Assembly (NCBI GenBank): GCA_022393335.1 | Contig: JAJEKB010020602.1 | Location: forward strand, 32,543-96,542 | Direction of reading: 5' to 3' | DNA from: Macrotrachela quadricornifera | Taxonomy: Eukaryota; Rotifera; Eurotatoria; Philodinida; Philodinidae | DNA length: 64,000 nucleotides | Part shown: positions 25,242 through 38,940 of the stretch, piece by piece | How the letters are laid out: every line of letters begins with the position of its first letter | Position numbering within the stretch: position 1 is the first letter of the stretch | Position numbers and translations under genes: made by a program | Notes under the pieces: generated by a model | What the model was told of the DNA's origin: nothing | Seen by the model: the letters and a program-made list of their open reading frames with translations, nothing else | The model's database searches: none

Positions 25242-27083
25242 ATGGCACATCTATCTGATTTTCCTGATGAAGTTTTATGTAAAATATTCGAATATCTAAG
25301 TCCATTTGATGCATTATATTCATTTATTAATCTTAATATGCATTTTAATCGTTTGTTAACACCATTTAAACAACAAATTGATTTAACTCATCTATCCTAT
25401 GAACAATTTATGTATTATATCAATACACTTTTACCTATCATAAATAAAGATGAACCATTATATGCTATAAAATTAGGTAATAAACATACACCTGGTCAAA
25501 TAAAATTATTTAATACATTAATATGTGATAAAAATTATCATAATTATTTTAATAATATTGATAAAGTACTTATTGAATGTCCTTATATAGAAGATTTAAA
25601 TGATTTTATTGAAAATGTTCTTGTACATTTATCTAAATTAGTAACACTTTCAATTAAAATTGAATACATACGTGATATAGATTTTCAAACATGGACAAAA
25701 TTATTTGTTAATTTTATTCTTTCAATTTCAAATTTAGTTAAATTATCAATTGATATACCTAGTGGACTTACTCTTTCACGTCTTTCAAATACAACTATAT
25801 TAAATTCATTAATTGATATAACATTAAATATTAAAATTGTTACAGATTTACTTATACTTATACAATGTATTCCAAATATTGAAAAACTTTCAATACGTAT
25901 TACATGGTGGACAAGTGGAGATGCAAATTTTGTAAGAATGCTTAATGAAATGAATTCAAATAATAAAATATCTTTAAATTATTTAAAAAAATTTCATTTA
26001 ACTATTGATTCAATAATAACATTTCAATTTGACCATCTTGAACAAGTATTACATAAAATTTTAAATAATCAAACAACATATAAATTTACTTTTATAATAC
26101 AAAATTGTTTAAATAATAATAATGAAATAATACGATTAATTGATGGTCAACAATGGGAAAAATTTTTATCATTATATACATTATTAAATCAATTTGAATT
26201 ATTTATTCAAATGCGTGGATCATTTAAAAATGATGAAGATGTAAATAAAATAAATTTATTTAAATCAAAATATTTTATTAAAAAAAATTGGTTTTTTTAT
26301 TATCTTCAAAATTTATTTAAAGATACTATTCTATTTTTTTCAATTCCATGTAAAAATAAAGAATTATTTCATACATCAATAAATAATCATAAAATATTTA
26401 ATAAATTTCCAATAAATTCTATATCAAAATTATTAATTGATCAAACAAATAATGACAATTATCAATTTGATCAATCAATAATGCATTTTATATTAAATCA
26501 TTTTCCTTTTCTTCAAGAATTACATCTTATTAATTTCGATATAAATTTTTTACAAACAAAATCAATTCATATTCAATCATTACATACATTAAATATTGAA
26601 AGAGCACAAAATATAAATTTATCTAGTCTACTTCAATTATTACCTTTAATAAATACATTATTTATGTCGTATTTTACAGTTTATGATTTTGATCAAACAT
26701 TCAAGTAAGAAATAATATAAATATCTTAATATATATTAATTTTTATTTTTTAAAATAGTATTCATAAATATAATCGAATAATTGAATTATCTTTGATTGA
26801 TGTTCCTGTAAATAATGATAATCAAATTTTATTATTTTTAAATCAATTTCCTAATTTACGTTTTCTTCATATTCTTATGGAAAAACGAGGTGTTACTGAT
26901 GAATATTTATTAAGAAATTTAAATGAAATTATGCAAAAATTTCATTCACTTATTTATTTTAAATTAGAATTAGGAAAAAATGTTAATTCATCTACTAATT
27001 GGATAAATAATTTCAATGGTCGAGTAAAAATGTATTTAAACGAAATTATTGATGATGGAATACTTGTTCATTTATGGTTTTAA
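25242..27083 (+). CDS. F-box protein with LRR-like C-terminal region
   Basis: Two exons, 25242-26704 and 26759-27083, give 595 aa. The F-box lies at the N-terminus (LSDFPDEVLCKIFEYLSPFD, about residues 5-45). Leu/Ile-rich imperfect repeats follow (LVKLSIDIPS, NIEKLSIRI, FLQELHLINFDI, LHTLNIERAQNI, LRFLHILMEKRG), consistent with a solenoid that binds substrates. F-box proteins join SKP1-cullin-1 ubiquitin ligases. The family is expanded in rotifers and no one-to-one orthologue is evident. The frame stays open back to the 3' splice site at 25194, so the first coding exon could lie further upstream; the first in-frame ATG was used. Confidence 0.85.
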
Positions 27084-27925
27084 ATGAATCTTTATTTTTA
27101 TTTTGTCATTGTAATTTAATTTTTACTTCTCGTAATAAAGAGTTTTATTGATTTTAATATATTAAATCAGATCGAATGATACCTTGAAATTGAAATAAAA
27201 TTTTTTTTTAACAAGTTGAATTATTTGCTGAAATAGCTATTACAATTTTCTATTCTGATTTTGATTATTTTTTTTTTATAGTGAGTTTTGTATAACTTTA
27301 TTGATGAAAGATAACATTTATTTTCGAAATTTTTATTGCAATAACATTAGAAATACGAAATTTTTATGAGTATTTTATATCTTAAACAATTCTTATTGAC
27401 TTTTTTTTTCTTTCAAGTTTTACGATAGTAACCGACCTTAATAATACATAAAATGAAAAAAAATATTCTTATTTTTTGTGTCCATTTTTCAATTATTAAT
27501 TATTTCAATAAAAAATTATTTAATCTTAAAAATACATCAATGATTTATGGTACACCTACATTTAATATAATATATGACATAAAATCATTTTTGTGGGTGT
27601 AAATTACTAAACAATTTTGTCCTTTAATTTAACATGACATATGATTATCAAGATTAAATATAAATATCTATATATATATATATATCTCTAATTTGTTTTT
27701 TTTTTCTATATTTAAATTAGATAAAATAAATGAATATTATGATTTATAGTTTTAATTTAAATTTTTTAAAAATATTATATTAAAAATAACATGAATCCAT
27801 CATATCTATGATTTACGACATAATCAAATAATGACTGATATAAGCAGAAGAGAAACAACTTCTACATGGTGGATTATTAACTTGAGTGATGACGGGAAAA
27901 AACCGTTTTTTTTTTTCTCGCATCG
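27084..27925. other. Intergenic, AT-rich
   Basis: About 840 bp after the F-box gene. It holds a dinucleotide TA run near 27668-27686 and A/T homopolymers. No gene is supported. Confidence 0.5.
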
Positions 27926-27934
27926 TATATAAAT
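27926..27934 (+). promoter_or_regulatory. Candidate TATA box for the aminergic GPCR gene
   Basis: TATATAAAT is followed, about 185 nt later, by a strong 5' splice site (AACAAG|GTAAGTG, junction 28118/28119). Together they could define a short untranslated first exon of the receptor gene that starts coding at 34680. Inference only; RNA evidence is needed. Confidence 0.3.
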
Positions 27935-28118
27935 ATCATAAATGAGTTTGTTGTGCTTGTTGTCGTTACGAATAGAATCATACGAATCAATTCTTATTAT
28001 TATTTCATTGTTATTTTGTTTTGTTGACTGAATATTGATGGGACAGACGAAATGAAACGGATGTTTTATGCAAACTAACTATTGTTAAACAATATACAAA
28101 GGTATAAAAAAAAACAAG

Positions 28119-31100
28119 GTAAGTGCTAAAATGCCCGTTGGTATTATAATAATAGTTCTAGAGGAAATGTAAAGTGATATTTGATTTTTTTTTTCTTTTT
28201 GTTTTTATTGTCTAACTGTTCTTTTCGATCATACAAGTTATTTTGTATGAAATAAAAATAAATACAAATGAGAATAATAATAGAAAAAATTTTGTCCATT
28301 TACAAGAGATATTACAATAGTTTCTATTTTCGTCATTTTGATTTAGTAAATTTATTGATAAATTGCTCTAATTATTTTTATATATTAATTTATTCTAAGT
28401 AGAGATTGTTTTGTACAAAATAAAATCATTTATTCATTTAAGATAATTGTTATTAAATTATCCAAAAGTTTATCTATTAGTTATGTATATTGAAATACAT
28501 AAAAATAGAAATTATATTTTAAAATTTGATATTGATTTATTATTAGATATAGGAAAACTGTATATGAATAAAAATTTTCAATATTCAATAGATTTAATTG
28601 TTTTTTCATTTTTATTTATGGTATTGTTAATGAACAGGATATTAGAACTCATATGTGTTGATGGCAAGCATAGTTTCAGTTGTAATAGTAGTAATGTTGA
28701 ATTTAATCCTTTTCAGTCATATATTATAGATTTATTCATTCATTCATTTAATTTCCCGTCTTCTTTTTTAATCTTTGTTTTGGTTTATTTTTCTCGATTT
28801 CTTTAGTTATAATATTGTGCATCATATTTGAATCTATGGATATATATATATATATTTATATACTTAAATAATGCCAAACGGCGAGTGGAATCAGTAAAAA
28901 AAAAATGCTCAATCGAGGATAAAATCTTGAATAAGAAAAGAAGAAAGGATAAAGAAAAAAACAGATTGTTAACGTAATCGGATCCTTGTTAAGAGATGGC
29001 GGAAAGCAAGCAAAAAGGAAGGACGTTGATCGACGCTAGCAGCATTACCAAACAATGGAAAAAGACACACATACTCTTGCATTGTTGTAGCCTCTTGTGT
29101 GTTTGTTATTGTTCACACATTTTTATGCATTGATTGATCAATCTATATTATAATGATAATCCAAAAGGATCTACAAGAACTATATAGTATTGATGATTTT
29201 TTTAAATCATTGTTCTCATATTTATATGATAGGTAATCATTGCAAGAATTGTATATTGAATAAGAAATATGATTAAGAAAACTTATTATCGGTCTCACAT
29301 CAATGACATTTGTATACATTATTGTCTTTAACGAGAAGAGGAGACAGATGAAATTCTTCAACTCATTCTATTATTCTTGCTTTTTCAAGGATATGGCTAT
29401 AGGCTCTATTGAACAATCATTGACTATTTGTCGACAAATACGAGTGCGATCTATCTGTCGTTTCTTTTTCTCTCTCTCTCTCTCTCACATACACATACTC
29501 TCTTTCTCTTTTTATTCTTGAACAACACTAGTAACAGAAATATAATGTTTGAAGCAGTGCAATTCTTATTTCATCGTCTACATCAAGATCATGTCTTGTT
29601 TTGGATTCAATTATTGCTCGTTTAACCTACAGTTATTTATTCGTTCATGTTATCGGTATATAGGTTAACCTGCTTTTTTCTTTTTCTGTTAATTTTATTT
29701 GAACAAAGACGCGTGCCCATATTTATATGTACTGAATCAATTTGATCTATCACATTCTACCTCCTTCGTGTTCTTATTCTTTTGTGACCATACTGATTTT
29801 TTACTGTCTATCAGCTTGTGTAAGTCATTGGTAATACTAAAAACATAGACTCATCGCTTGCATGCTTGCTTTTCTATGTTGATTTAGTGAAAACACCGCT
29901 CGTGCACACCCAGCTACAGCACAAAATCAACATTCGCTTTTCGCCGTTTGTTTCCCTCCTCCCTTTACTTGATGCAGAGGCGTGTGTGCAAGCGTCCGCC
30001 CGTCGATTTCCTTTTTCCGATTAAAAACCTGTGCATTGCCCGAGAAGCTTGCTTAGTTTAACTGCTTTTGCCTGTGTTTTCATTCTATTTATGTTTGTCG
30101 GTCGGTTTATTATCCACCTTCAGCAAAGTTCTATTTTCATTATAGAAGTCGAGTTTTTTTTTTCTTGGTTTTATATGTGATTATATACATATATGCACAG
30201 CCAATAACAAGCAAGTGGATTTATTCTATGGAGTTATATAGATGAAGAGATCTTTACATGAGACGTTTTCTGTTGTTCTCAAGGGATTGATCAGAGAAGA
30301 CCATAGTGCTAGGTTGTAGATATGTGCGTATAAGAAAAAGAAAAAAAAAAAAGAAAAGAAAAAAGAAAGAAAACAATGTTTACCCTATCGATATCTCGTT
30401 CTCATCGTTTGATGTTTTTTTTCTCCCTCTTTATTTATAGATGATGTTTCAATGCCATCACTATCTTTGTCACCAATATGGTTTTGATGGTAAGATATAT
30501 TCATGTATAGATGCGCATGTAAATATATATTTGAACCTATAAATTAGGAAGATATCATGATATAAATTACCAGATGTATTTTTTCCTACCTCTTCATTTC
30601 TTTATCTCATCAAATTGTTACAAAGATAAAATTTCTATAAAGATGAATGATCAATTTAAGATTGATGATGACATATATATTTGAAAGAACTTATTTAGAC
30701 TGATGTCAAAGGTGAGGATTGATTAGCTTATCGAAGATGTAACATCGTGTGTACAATATAGCATTAAAAATAGAAGTGAGAACAAATGGGATACTGATAT
30801 TTCATTCCCAATGTAATTCGTAGGCATTTATAATGAATGTAAAATAAGTTGATCTTACTCCCGATTGTCTCGTTCTCTGAATAACAGTCGTATATATGAT
30901 CCACGTGTCTCATATTTTGTTTTCTCGATATCTAACAGAATATGTAAATAACTAGATCAGTCTGATTTGTCACTATTCTATTAAAAAGGTTAATCATCAA
31001 TATAAAACGTCTTTGTCTTTCAATTTGTTCTTTTATGAGACAAATATAGAAATCAACAGTTGTGTAGATATATTATGTTTATTGTCATCAATTGTCTTAT

Positions 31101-34100
31101 TATTACTATCCTTATTAGGAATCTATGTCAAAAGTATCATCAAAAAGGCTAGAGAAAACGAACAACTGTCCTATATAAAAAGAATAAAAAAAGAAAAAAG
31201 TTGTTTTCCTTATTATCTTTATTCCTATACTAAAAAAAACCTGAGTGCGTGAGAAATAGTTAAGTATATAATGAGATTGATCATTAGGTTTTTTTTTGTA
31301 TGCGCATGTTTGCTTTGTTCATCTATCAAAAAGCGTTTGCGTAAACGATTAATTCTCGTGACTTATACATTATTAAACATCTAACATATATCGGTAGATG
31401 ATTTATTTAATAATTAAAATGAGTATTAAGATGAATCAGTGCTTTGAAGATTAAGAATATTTTCATCATTTTATATCATAAAATTCTTTATCATTTATTT
31501 AATGGATTATTTAATATATTTTAATTGATATGTATAATTTTACATTACATACAAAAAAAAGTCTATCATTAGAGAAGTACTAGTCAAACCAGTGACATTC
31601 ATATTAACTTATTTAAAAATAGGAAATCTTATCGAAATCATAATCTTTATATTTTTTTAGATAGGATAAGTGTAATATTCCATACCTATTAACATAAATC
31701 CTTCATATGTTGTTTCATATCTTTCTTTTTTAAGTAGAAAAACGATCAATTTGTATTAAATTTCATCATTAATATCTTTATCATAAAAATGAATATATAT
31801 TTTACGTTTTATCTGTCTTGCAATATTGATAATATGATCGAAATAACAAACCTTTTCTCATTTTTCTATTCTTTTTTTTATTTAACGTACGAGTTGAACT
31901 TCATATTTATATTAGAAATAAAAGGAAAAAAAGTACAAGATATTTTATAATAAATCAAGAAACAAAATATATTTATTTTTCTCTTGATAAAAGTAAAAAA
32001 AAACTTTTTTCTATTTATATAAATAGAAAGAAAAACATGAGGAACATTTTTATGTGCGCCTATAGTAAGTGCGATCGGCAACTCGTCAACAACAGCAAAT
32101 ATGCTTATGATGTATTTATATTTATAATAAGCATCGAAAAAAAAATTTGTAAAAACAAACGATTATATACGGCTCTTTTGTGACAATTGATGATGGTAGA
32201 TGTTCTTATCATTTCTTGTTATTTTTTCTTTCTTGAGACATACTTTCGATTATTTTGAAAGATCTTTTATTAATATTTTGTTTTATTAAGATTAGTCAGT
32301 TTAAAAAAAAAGTCAGAATCAAATATAGAAATTTGTTCGATAAAAGAACAAAATATATATTCGATATTATCAATGAATCAATGTTGAAGATGTTTTACTC
32401 TTACAAAAGAAATTTATTTTTAAACTATGATGATTTTGAAAATTATTAAACAAATTTAGATAAAAAAAAGATTTGTTCCTGTTTTTTTTTTCTTTTTTTT
32501 ATACTATGACTTTCTCGAGTAAATTGTTTATTGACTTAACTACGACTCATATCAATTCTATTTGATGTACGGCTTCAATATTATATTCGATTGTCTACAG
32601 ATGTGAAGATTTTCTATCTATATTAGTCATCGAGAAGTAATATCATCTACATATTTGGATGATTTGTCGCGCTTAACCATAAACTGACGTTAATCGAGCG
32701 ATTGGAAGAATTATACAATCGATGGTTATCGTTCGCTTTTGCTACTACTGCTATAGTTTTTGCTGTTAATGACGTATGCAAAAGGAAAAGCGCAACGACG
32801 CGCAAGACTCGTGTGATTGGGAAGGAGAAAGAGAGAAGAGAACTAATCCGCTCCATTTTTATTCTTTTTTTCTGGTTACCCTGCCAGTTCTCGTCTATTA
32901 TTAGTCTTCTACCTTACCTTCCTCTCTCTCTCTCGTTACCCTCTTTTGCTTCTTCTTTTCGATTTTTAAAAAAGGCGTCTGTTTGTTTTCGTAACTAACC
33001 ATTTTATGTTGTCTGATGTATGTAATGTCGCTTTCGACGATGTGTCACCCTTGTCGATTGTTGAAATATTCTCAAAAGACAAATGGCTTGATACTTTTAT
33101 TTGACGTCTTATAAAGTAAGTTAGATGATAAATTACTAGGTTTTTCAAACGAGATATTTATAATAATAATTATGTTTATGTTAATGATGACAATGAAGTT
33201 ACATTTAATTTTATTCTTTTTTTTTTTGTTTTTACGTATTATCATTCTTTTTCCTTTCCAAAAAAAAGAGAAACAGAAGAACAGTCACGTAACGCGTTAA
33301 ATTTCATACTGTTGTTCGTTCTCTTCATCTTTTCTTTCTAATTAGTAATGACTATATCAAAGAAAACTATAACAGTCTTCTTTAAGGTACTCTACCTTAT
33401 ATGGATGTGTGAGTATGTGTGATTGATTATACTTATCATTGATAATGTTATTTGAATTAATTGATTAGTTTTAATTAATCATAACTAGCAACAATATAAT
33501 ATTAAGCAATTTTTTTTTATTAGAAATAGAGAATATTATATTAACATGCATGCGTCGGTGGATATTGTTAAAACTTTTTTTCTTTTTTTCTCTTTTGTAA
33601 TGTCATCATCTGCATGAATTTTCAAGTGGATATCCTATTCGCTTGTCTAGCTATGTCATCTTTGCTTAACATACAAAATAACAGTGATGAGAGTGATATT
33701 AGTACATGAAATAACTGCATTTGAGTTATTGTCATTATTGATAGACAATTGTATATAAGAGAACAAATCAATGTTTTGTCGTCACTCTAACGGTGTGCAT
33801 ATACATATGTTTATAGATGAATGAAGAATGTACATCAACAAAGAAAAAAAAACTTGCATTTCGTGTATGATGGATAGAAGAGTATTTGTTTTTAAAGCAA
33901 ATTGATGTCGATAGTGACATGATGTGGCAATGAGATTTTGTATGTGTGGTTGCTCAGAAGAGAAGCAAAAAAGGACAAGAAGAAGAAAAAAAAACTTTCG
34001 ACAAAGAAAAAATTACGATCAATATGACATATTATTTGTACGATGATGCATATGTACGAACAATTATTAGGTCTGTTTTATTGATTCGTTTACTAGCTCA

Positions 34101-34579
34101 ATTTAAAAAAAACTTTTTTTTTCTTCTTCTTCTTCTTTTCTTCCTCCTTGTTTTTTTAATGTTTGTTTTGGATAGCGTGTATTTCAACAAATATGAGCTA
34201 TAATTACTAACGTGACTTTTTATGTCAGTCAGTTTAATAAAAAAAAGAAAAATAACTTAATCTATTCAATCAAGTAAATATAATTCGTCTTTTTCCGTTA
34301 AAGAAAAAATAGAATTAAGACACGCTCAGACTACATTTCGTTTGCATTTCATTTGATAGTTTATATATTATGTTTATCATCATTATTTCTTAACCGGATG
34401 AGAATAAATGATAAAATTCGATTGATATTTATCTTTGTTTTTTTTTTCTTTTTCTTCTTTTTTTCATCTTCTTTAATCATTCTATGCACATGAAGATTAT
34501 CTCGAGCTTATATATCATTTAGTAAACTTGTTTTTTTTTTTTAAATGATATTTTCTTTCTTTTTTTGTTCTTGTTTTAG
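28119..34579 (+). other. Probable long 5' UTR intron of the GPCR gene, no coding gene seen
   Basis: This 6.5-kb stretch lies between the donor at 28119 and a pyrimidine-rich acceptor (TTCTTGTTTTAG, ending 34579) that sits 100 nt before the GPCR ATG. It contains no supported gene. Open frames at 28447-28806, 31013-31252 and 33946-34203 are Lys/Phe/Ile-rich and match no family. Microsatellites include a (TC)n run at 29468-29486. Islands of higher GC occur near 28970-29060, 29870-30060 and 32650-32830; the last includes TTAATGACGTATGCAAA, with CRE-like and octamer-like motifs. These could be enhancers. Confidence 0.4.
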
Positions 34580-34679
34580 ACAACAAAATTTGATTTAACG
34601 ACTGCGACCTTATCTGTGTCGCGATAATTCTGTTCATTGTCGTTTGTGGCTTTCTTCTTTTTTTTGTTTTTAATTTCAC

Positions 34680-37125
34680 ATGATTGTTTGTCTTTTCGGT
34701 GTTCGTATTGACATCAGTCGATTGTTTAAATCTGTCTGTTTTCTAATTGTTTTTGTTATTGTTCAATATAAATTGGTGCTTGCCGTTCATGCATCTCCTC
34801 CTAATGTCAAAATTATCCGATCATCATTGAACAATGCATTAACATTAGAATTCGAGGATAATGAAACAACAACAATATCACTTGATTGTACAGCTGAAGT
34901 AATCAATACAACATTGCCTTATTTTTCGGTGCCTTATCGAATATTTGCTGGTGCACTTATTGTTCCAATTACATTCTGTGCTATATCAGGAAATATTCTT
35001 GTCATATATGTTATTAAACATTATCATTCATTACGTATTACAGGCAATGTTTTTCTTGCCTCACTTGCTGTTGCTGATGTTGGCGTTAGCACATTGGCAA
35101 TGACATTCTACGGGCTACAATTACTTCAAGGAAGATGGGTTCTTGGAGCGGTAAGTGAATTAAATGATATTATTGTTTGTTGGTTCGTGTATAATATCGA
35201 TTACCTGGAATTGAGTTTGTTTTTTTTTTTTGAAATATAAAAGCGAAGACCTCAAGCTAAATTAGTTATAGAATCGAAATATTTGTCGTTTTATTTACTA
35301 TGTATATATGAATGTGCATGAATGAATCAAGCCAAGTGCTGGTTCCCTTTGAATCGTCTTATGAAGAAATAGTCAATAATAAGTTTTTCTCTCTCTCTCA
35401 CTCTCTTTTTCTTTTCTATGAAACCTAAAGGCTCATTTTATTTCTAGTTACTTAACTCTCTTATCGACATACAATTGAAACTTTTGCTATGAAGTAAAAA
35501 AAAAATTATTTCTTTCATAACATCATTAGAAATATAAAAGAAGTTGGATTAATAAAATATTTCTAAAGTCAATTTTTTCTCCATTTGTATGAAGCCTATA
35601 GTAGCAATTTGAAGCCTAAATAGAGCGTGTAAACATTACAGTCATAACTGTAATTTTGAAAAAAAGCCTCTAATGAAATGAATTTTTATTTCTTACTATA
35701 TTCACCGTATGTTTTTCATATTTAAATAAAGAGTTAAAAATATTTTGCTCATATATCTAATTATATTTATGAATTATTATGTAATGAAAAAGAAAAGAAA
35801 AGAAAAGAAATTTTAATCTAGAAAATTAAACTAAAAAATAATTGTTTTGAAATTTTAATTTAATCTTTAGTTTATGTGTCGTCTATGGTTTTCATGTGAT
35901 GTTCTTTTTTCAACAGCATCAATTATGCATTTAGCTTGTATAGCATTAGATCGTTATTTATCTATAGTACGTCCATTTGAACATGAACGTACATCATCAG
36001 AACGACGTCGTTATGGTATGATATTTGGTTGTTGGTTTGGATCAGCTTTACTTTCATTTATACCAATATTTACTGGTATATATACAACACGTGAACAACG
36101 AGAAAAAATAAATTGTTTAAATCGTGTTCGTGGTCGTTGTATATTTGCTGTTAATCAAGCATTTGCTATTGTATCATCTTCATTTTCATTTTGGGTTCCA
36201 GGTGCTATTATGATTGTTATATATGTTATGTTAATAAGAATAGCTGATAAGAAAGAAAGTGAAGCATATAGAATGATGGATAGTCTTGCTCAACGTCGTC
36301 GTTTTTCACAACCAAATCAATATTTTATTCGTCGACGATCTAGTGATGATCCAACACTTGGTGAAACAGCACCAATGACACAACAATCTCAACGTTCTCA
36401 TCAATTAGCAACAACAACAACAACAACAACAGCTAATGGATATTATAATAATCATCGTCGTCCAGGAAAACATGATAGTATTGATACACAAATGGAACGA
36501 CAAGCATCTGTTGATTTACCTGGAAGTTTTCTAGATCCACGCAATAGTCAAATGAAACATTTAAGACGAGAACGTCGTGCTGTTAAAACTTTAGGTGCCA
36601 TTATGGTTGCCTTTTTACTATGTTGGCTTCCATTTTTTGTTCGATATTCGGCATGCGAACCGAATCGTTGTAATTGGAAATATATGCCAATTATAGAAGA
36701 TATTGTTTTTTGGGTTGGTTATTTTAATTCAATGATTAATCCGTAAGTTAAAATAAATAAACAATATATTTATTAAATATTATATATTTAGATTTTTATA
36801 TGCGTTTCATAATAAAGATTTTCGTACTGCTTTTCAAAAAACTCTTAGTAAATATATTGTTTGTTGTCGACAACGTCGTACAAGTACAAGTAGTTCTATA
36901 CCATTTCCACCAGCAACACCAAGTGGAGAACATCAAAGGACAGGTTCGAAAAAGCAAAAAGGAAAAACTCGAAAAATAAAAACTCGTTCAAAAAAAAATA
37001 TAAACGATAAAAAACTTACAGATACGAATAATTTAACTCGAGAAAATAATGGAATTGAAACATCAAATGGAAATTTAACAGGTGGTGATAATAGTACATC
37101 ATCAAAACGTAATTCGTGTCTTTAA
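34680..37125 (+). CDS. Biogenic-amine GPCR (octopamine/dopamine/serotonin-like)
   Basis: Three exons (34680-35150, 35871-36742, 36792-37125) give 558 aa. A hydrophobic N-terminal stretch (residues about 14-37) may be a signal peptide. Seven helices are readable. TM2 has LASLAVADV. TM3 has Cys160 (disulfide) and Asp167 (amine anchor) in CDVLFSTASI, then DRY (184-186). TM5 has AIVSSSFSFWVP with the Ser cluster that binds catechol or phenol hydroxyls. TM6 has CWLPFFV, and TM7 has FWVGYFNSMINPFLY. Loop 3 is long, with a Thr run and basic segments; the tail starts CCRQRR and is Lys/Ser-rich. These are class A aminergic hallmarks, closest in style to beta-octopamine or D1-like receptors. The ligand cannot be assigned. 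Confidence 0.93.
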
Positions 37126-38940
37126 AACAAGGAATAAGTGCCTTTTATTACGTTTCACTAGATGCACTCATCTATTTTTAGTTAAACATGATGAGTGCAG
37201 TCACTTAACAAAAAAAATATAACAAATACGGAAGCTTTCTGTGATTTTTATTGTCGAATGTATTGTTCTTTTTCTTTCTTTTTTCTGTATTTAATCTATT
37301 CATTTTTTTGTTTCTTTTTACTTTTTTTTTCTTTGTGCTGGAATGTTTTTTTTTCATATTCGAATTTCTTTGAATATGCTGAATGTGTGATGCGATGTTT
37401 GTGTGTTTCATCGCAATCCCGGTGAACGATAATCGTTTTTCTTTTTTGTTTTTTGGCTTATTAATTTTTTTTCTCTTTCGAATGTTGTTACAGAGTAAAA
37501 CAAAACAAAGAGTATGTATCGATAATCAAAAAAGAAAATAACAAATATTCGAGTACAAGAAAAACTAAAACTGTTCGTTTTTTGTGATATAACAAAAATC
37601 TTAAAAGATCTTCTTTCGTTTTTGTTTTGTTTTGTTCAAATTTATCAATTATGTTTTTATTATTTAAAATTATTAAATGTCTTTTAGAATATAGACAAGA
37701 TGATAGGTTTTATTTTTCTTATTATATAAATAAAAAATAAAAAATTCCAGTCAATTTAATAAAATTATTTTCAGATGTTCTAGAATATATTTATCTGATA
37801 TTTTTTAATTGATAAATAAATATTAAAAAAAAACATATGATATTCTAATTCATATTATCAAATAAACCATATTTAGAAAGAAAAAAATATTATTTCACTA
37901 TTATAGACATTTATCAACTAAGAAATGACATGATTTTTCTTTAGTCAATAATGAGCAAATCGATTTTTTTATGTAAATATGATTATTCATATAAGTCTTC
38001 ATTCTACATTAAAAGTAAAATAAAAATATTAACTAAGCTACCAAATCTCCCTCTCTGTACGTATCTATAATTTGAATTGCGCATAAAATTATATTTAATA
38101 AATTTTTTGATTATGATGTTTTTGTATTGTGTATATAAGAAATGAAAAATAGTTTAATATGTTTTTATATTGTTTATTCGATAAGTATGAAAAAATATTA
38201 TTTGTTTTATAACCTCAAGCTAAAAATTAAAATAAGATTTAGTTGCAAAGAATTTTAATATGTTATTCATATAAATCGAATTTAAGAGAAAAAAAACTCT
38301 TTTAATAATCCTATATATTAATAGGATTTTAAAGATCTTTATGATGATCTTAAACATGAAAATTGTTCATTATATTTCCCTCAAAAAAAAACTTTCTATA
38401 TTTATGAAATTGAATTAATATAATATTTTATACTTGCGACCTCTTTTGGGATATTTTGTTAATACTCATTGAAGAGTTTTACTAAGAATAAATCTTTCGT
38501 GAGTTAATAAACCAATCATAAATTATTGTCAACCCCTTCATTTTCCTTGTTCTTTTACAAATCAACTTGCCGAACCACAATCGAAGTCTTCTATTTTTAG
38601 TTCTTTACAATATAATTATGTATTTTATTCTAAAAACAAACATCTCTTATTAACTTGTTGAATGATCATATCGATAGGGAAAAAAAGAAAAGTAGAATTT
38701 TCAAATATTAGAAGAGAAAAACAAATATATTATTTGATTTTATTGATAAATTTTATATTATGTTATAAAATACTTTATTTTAGATAGATAAAGAATCTCA
38801 AATTTTGAATGAGAATTTCAAATTATTTTGTATTATTTTATATTGAACAAGATCTAATTAAAAAGTATGAATGAATAAATTATTTTAAAGATAATATTTA
38901 ATTTATATATTGGAATTTTTGTCTCTATTAGATTAATATT
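37126..38940. other. Intergenic and probable GPCR 3' UTR
   Basis: About 1.8 kb. The first part (to about 37650) is T-rich and probably 3' UTR. AATCCTAT/ATAGGATT near 38308-38328 forms a small hairpin. A 3' splice site (TCTCTATTAG, AG 38930-38931) lies 9 nt before the hyccin ATG. No other gene seen. Confidence 0.5.

Noticed and set aside
28447..28806. 119-codon open frame on plus strand
   Set aside because: It starts from a non-ATG codon in the supplied translation, is Ile/Leu/Phe-rich as expected from AT-rich random sequence, and resembles no family.
36411..36432. Thr-coding ACA run in the GPCR as a possible frameshift site
   Set aside because: The reading frame stays open on both sides into TM6 and TM7, so it is an ordinary low-complexity stretch in intracellular loop 3.
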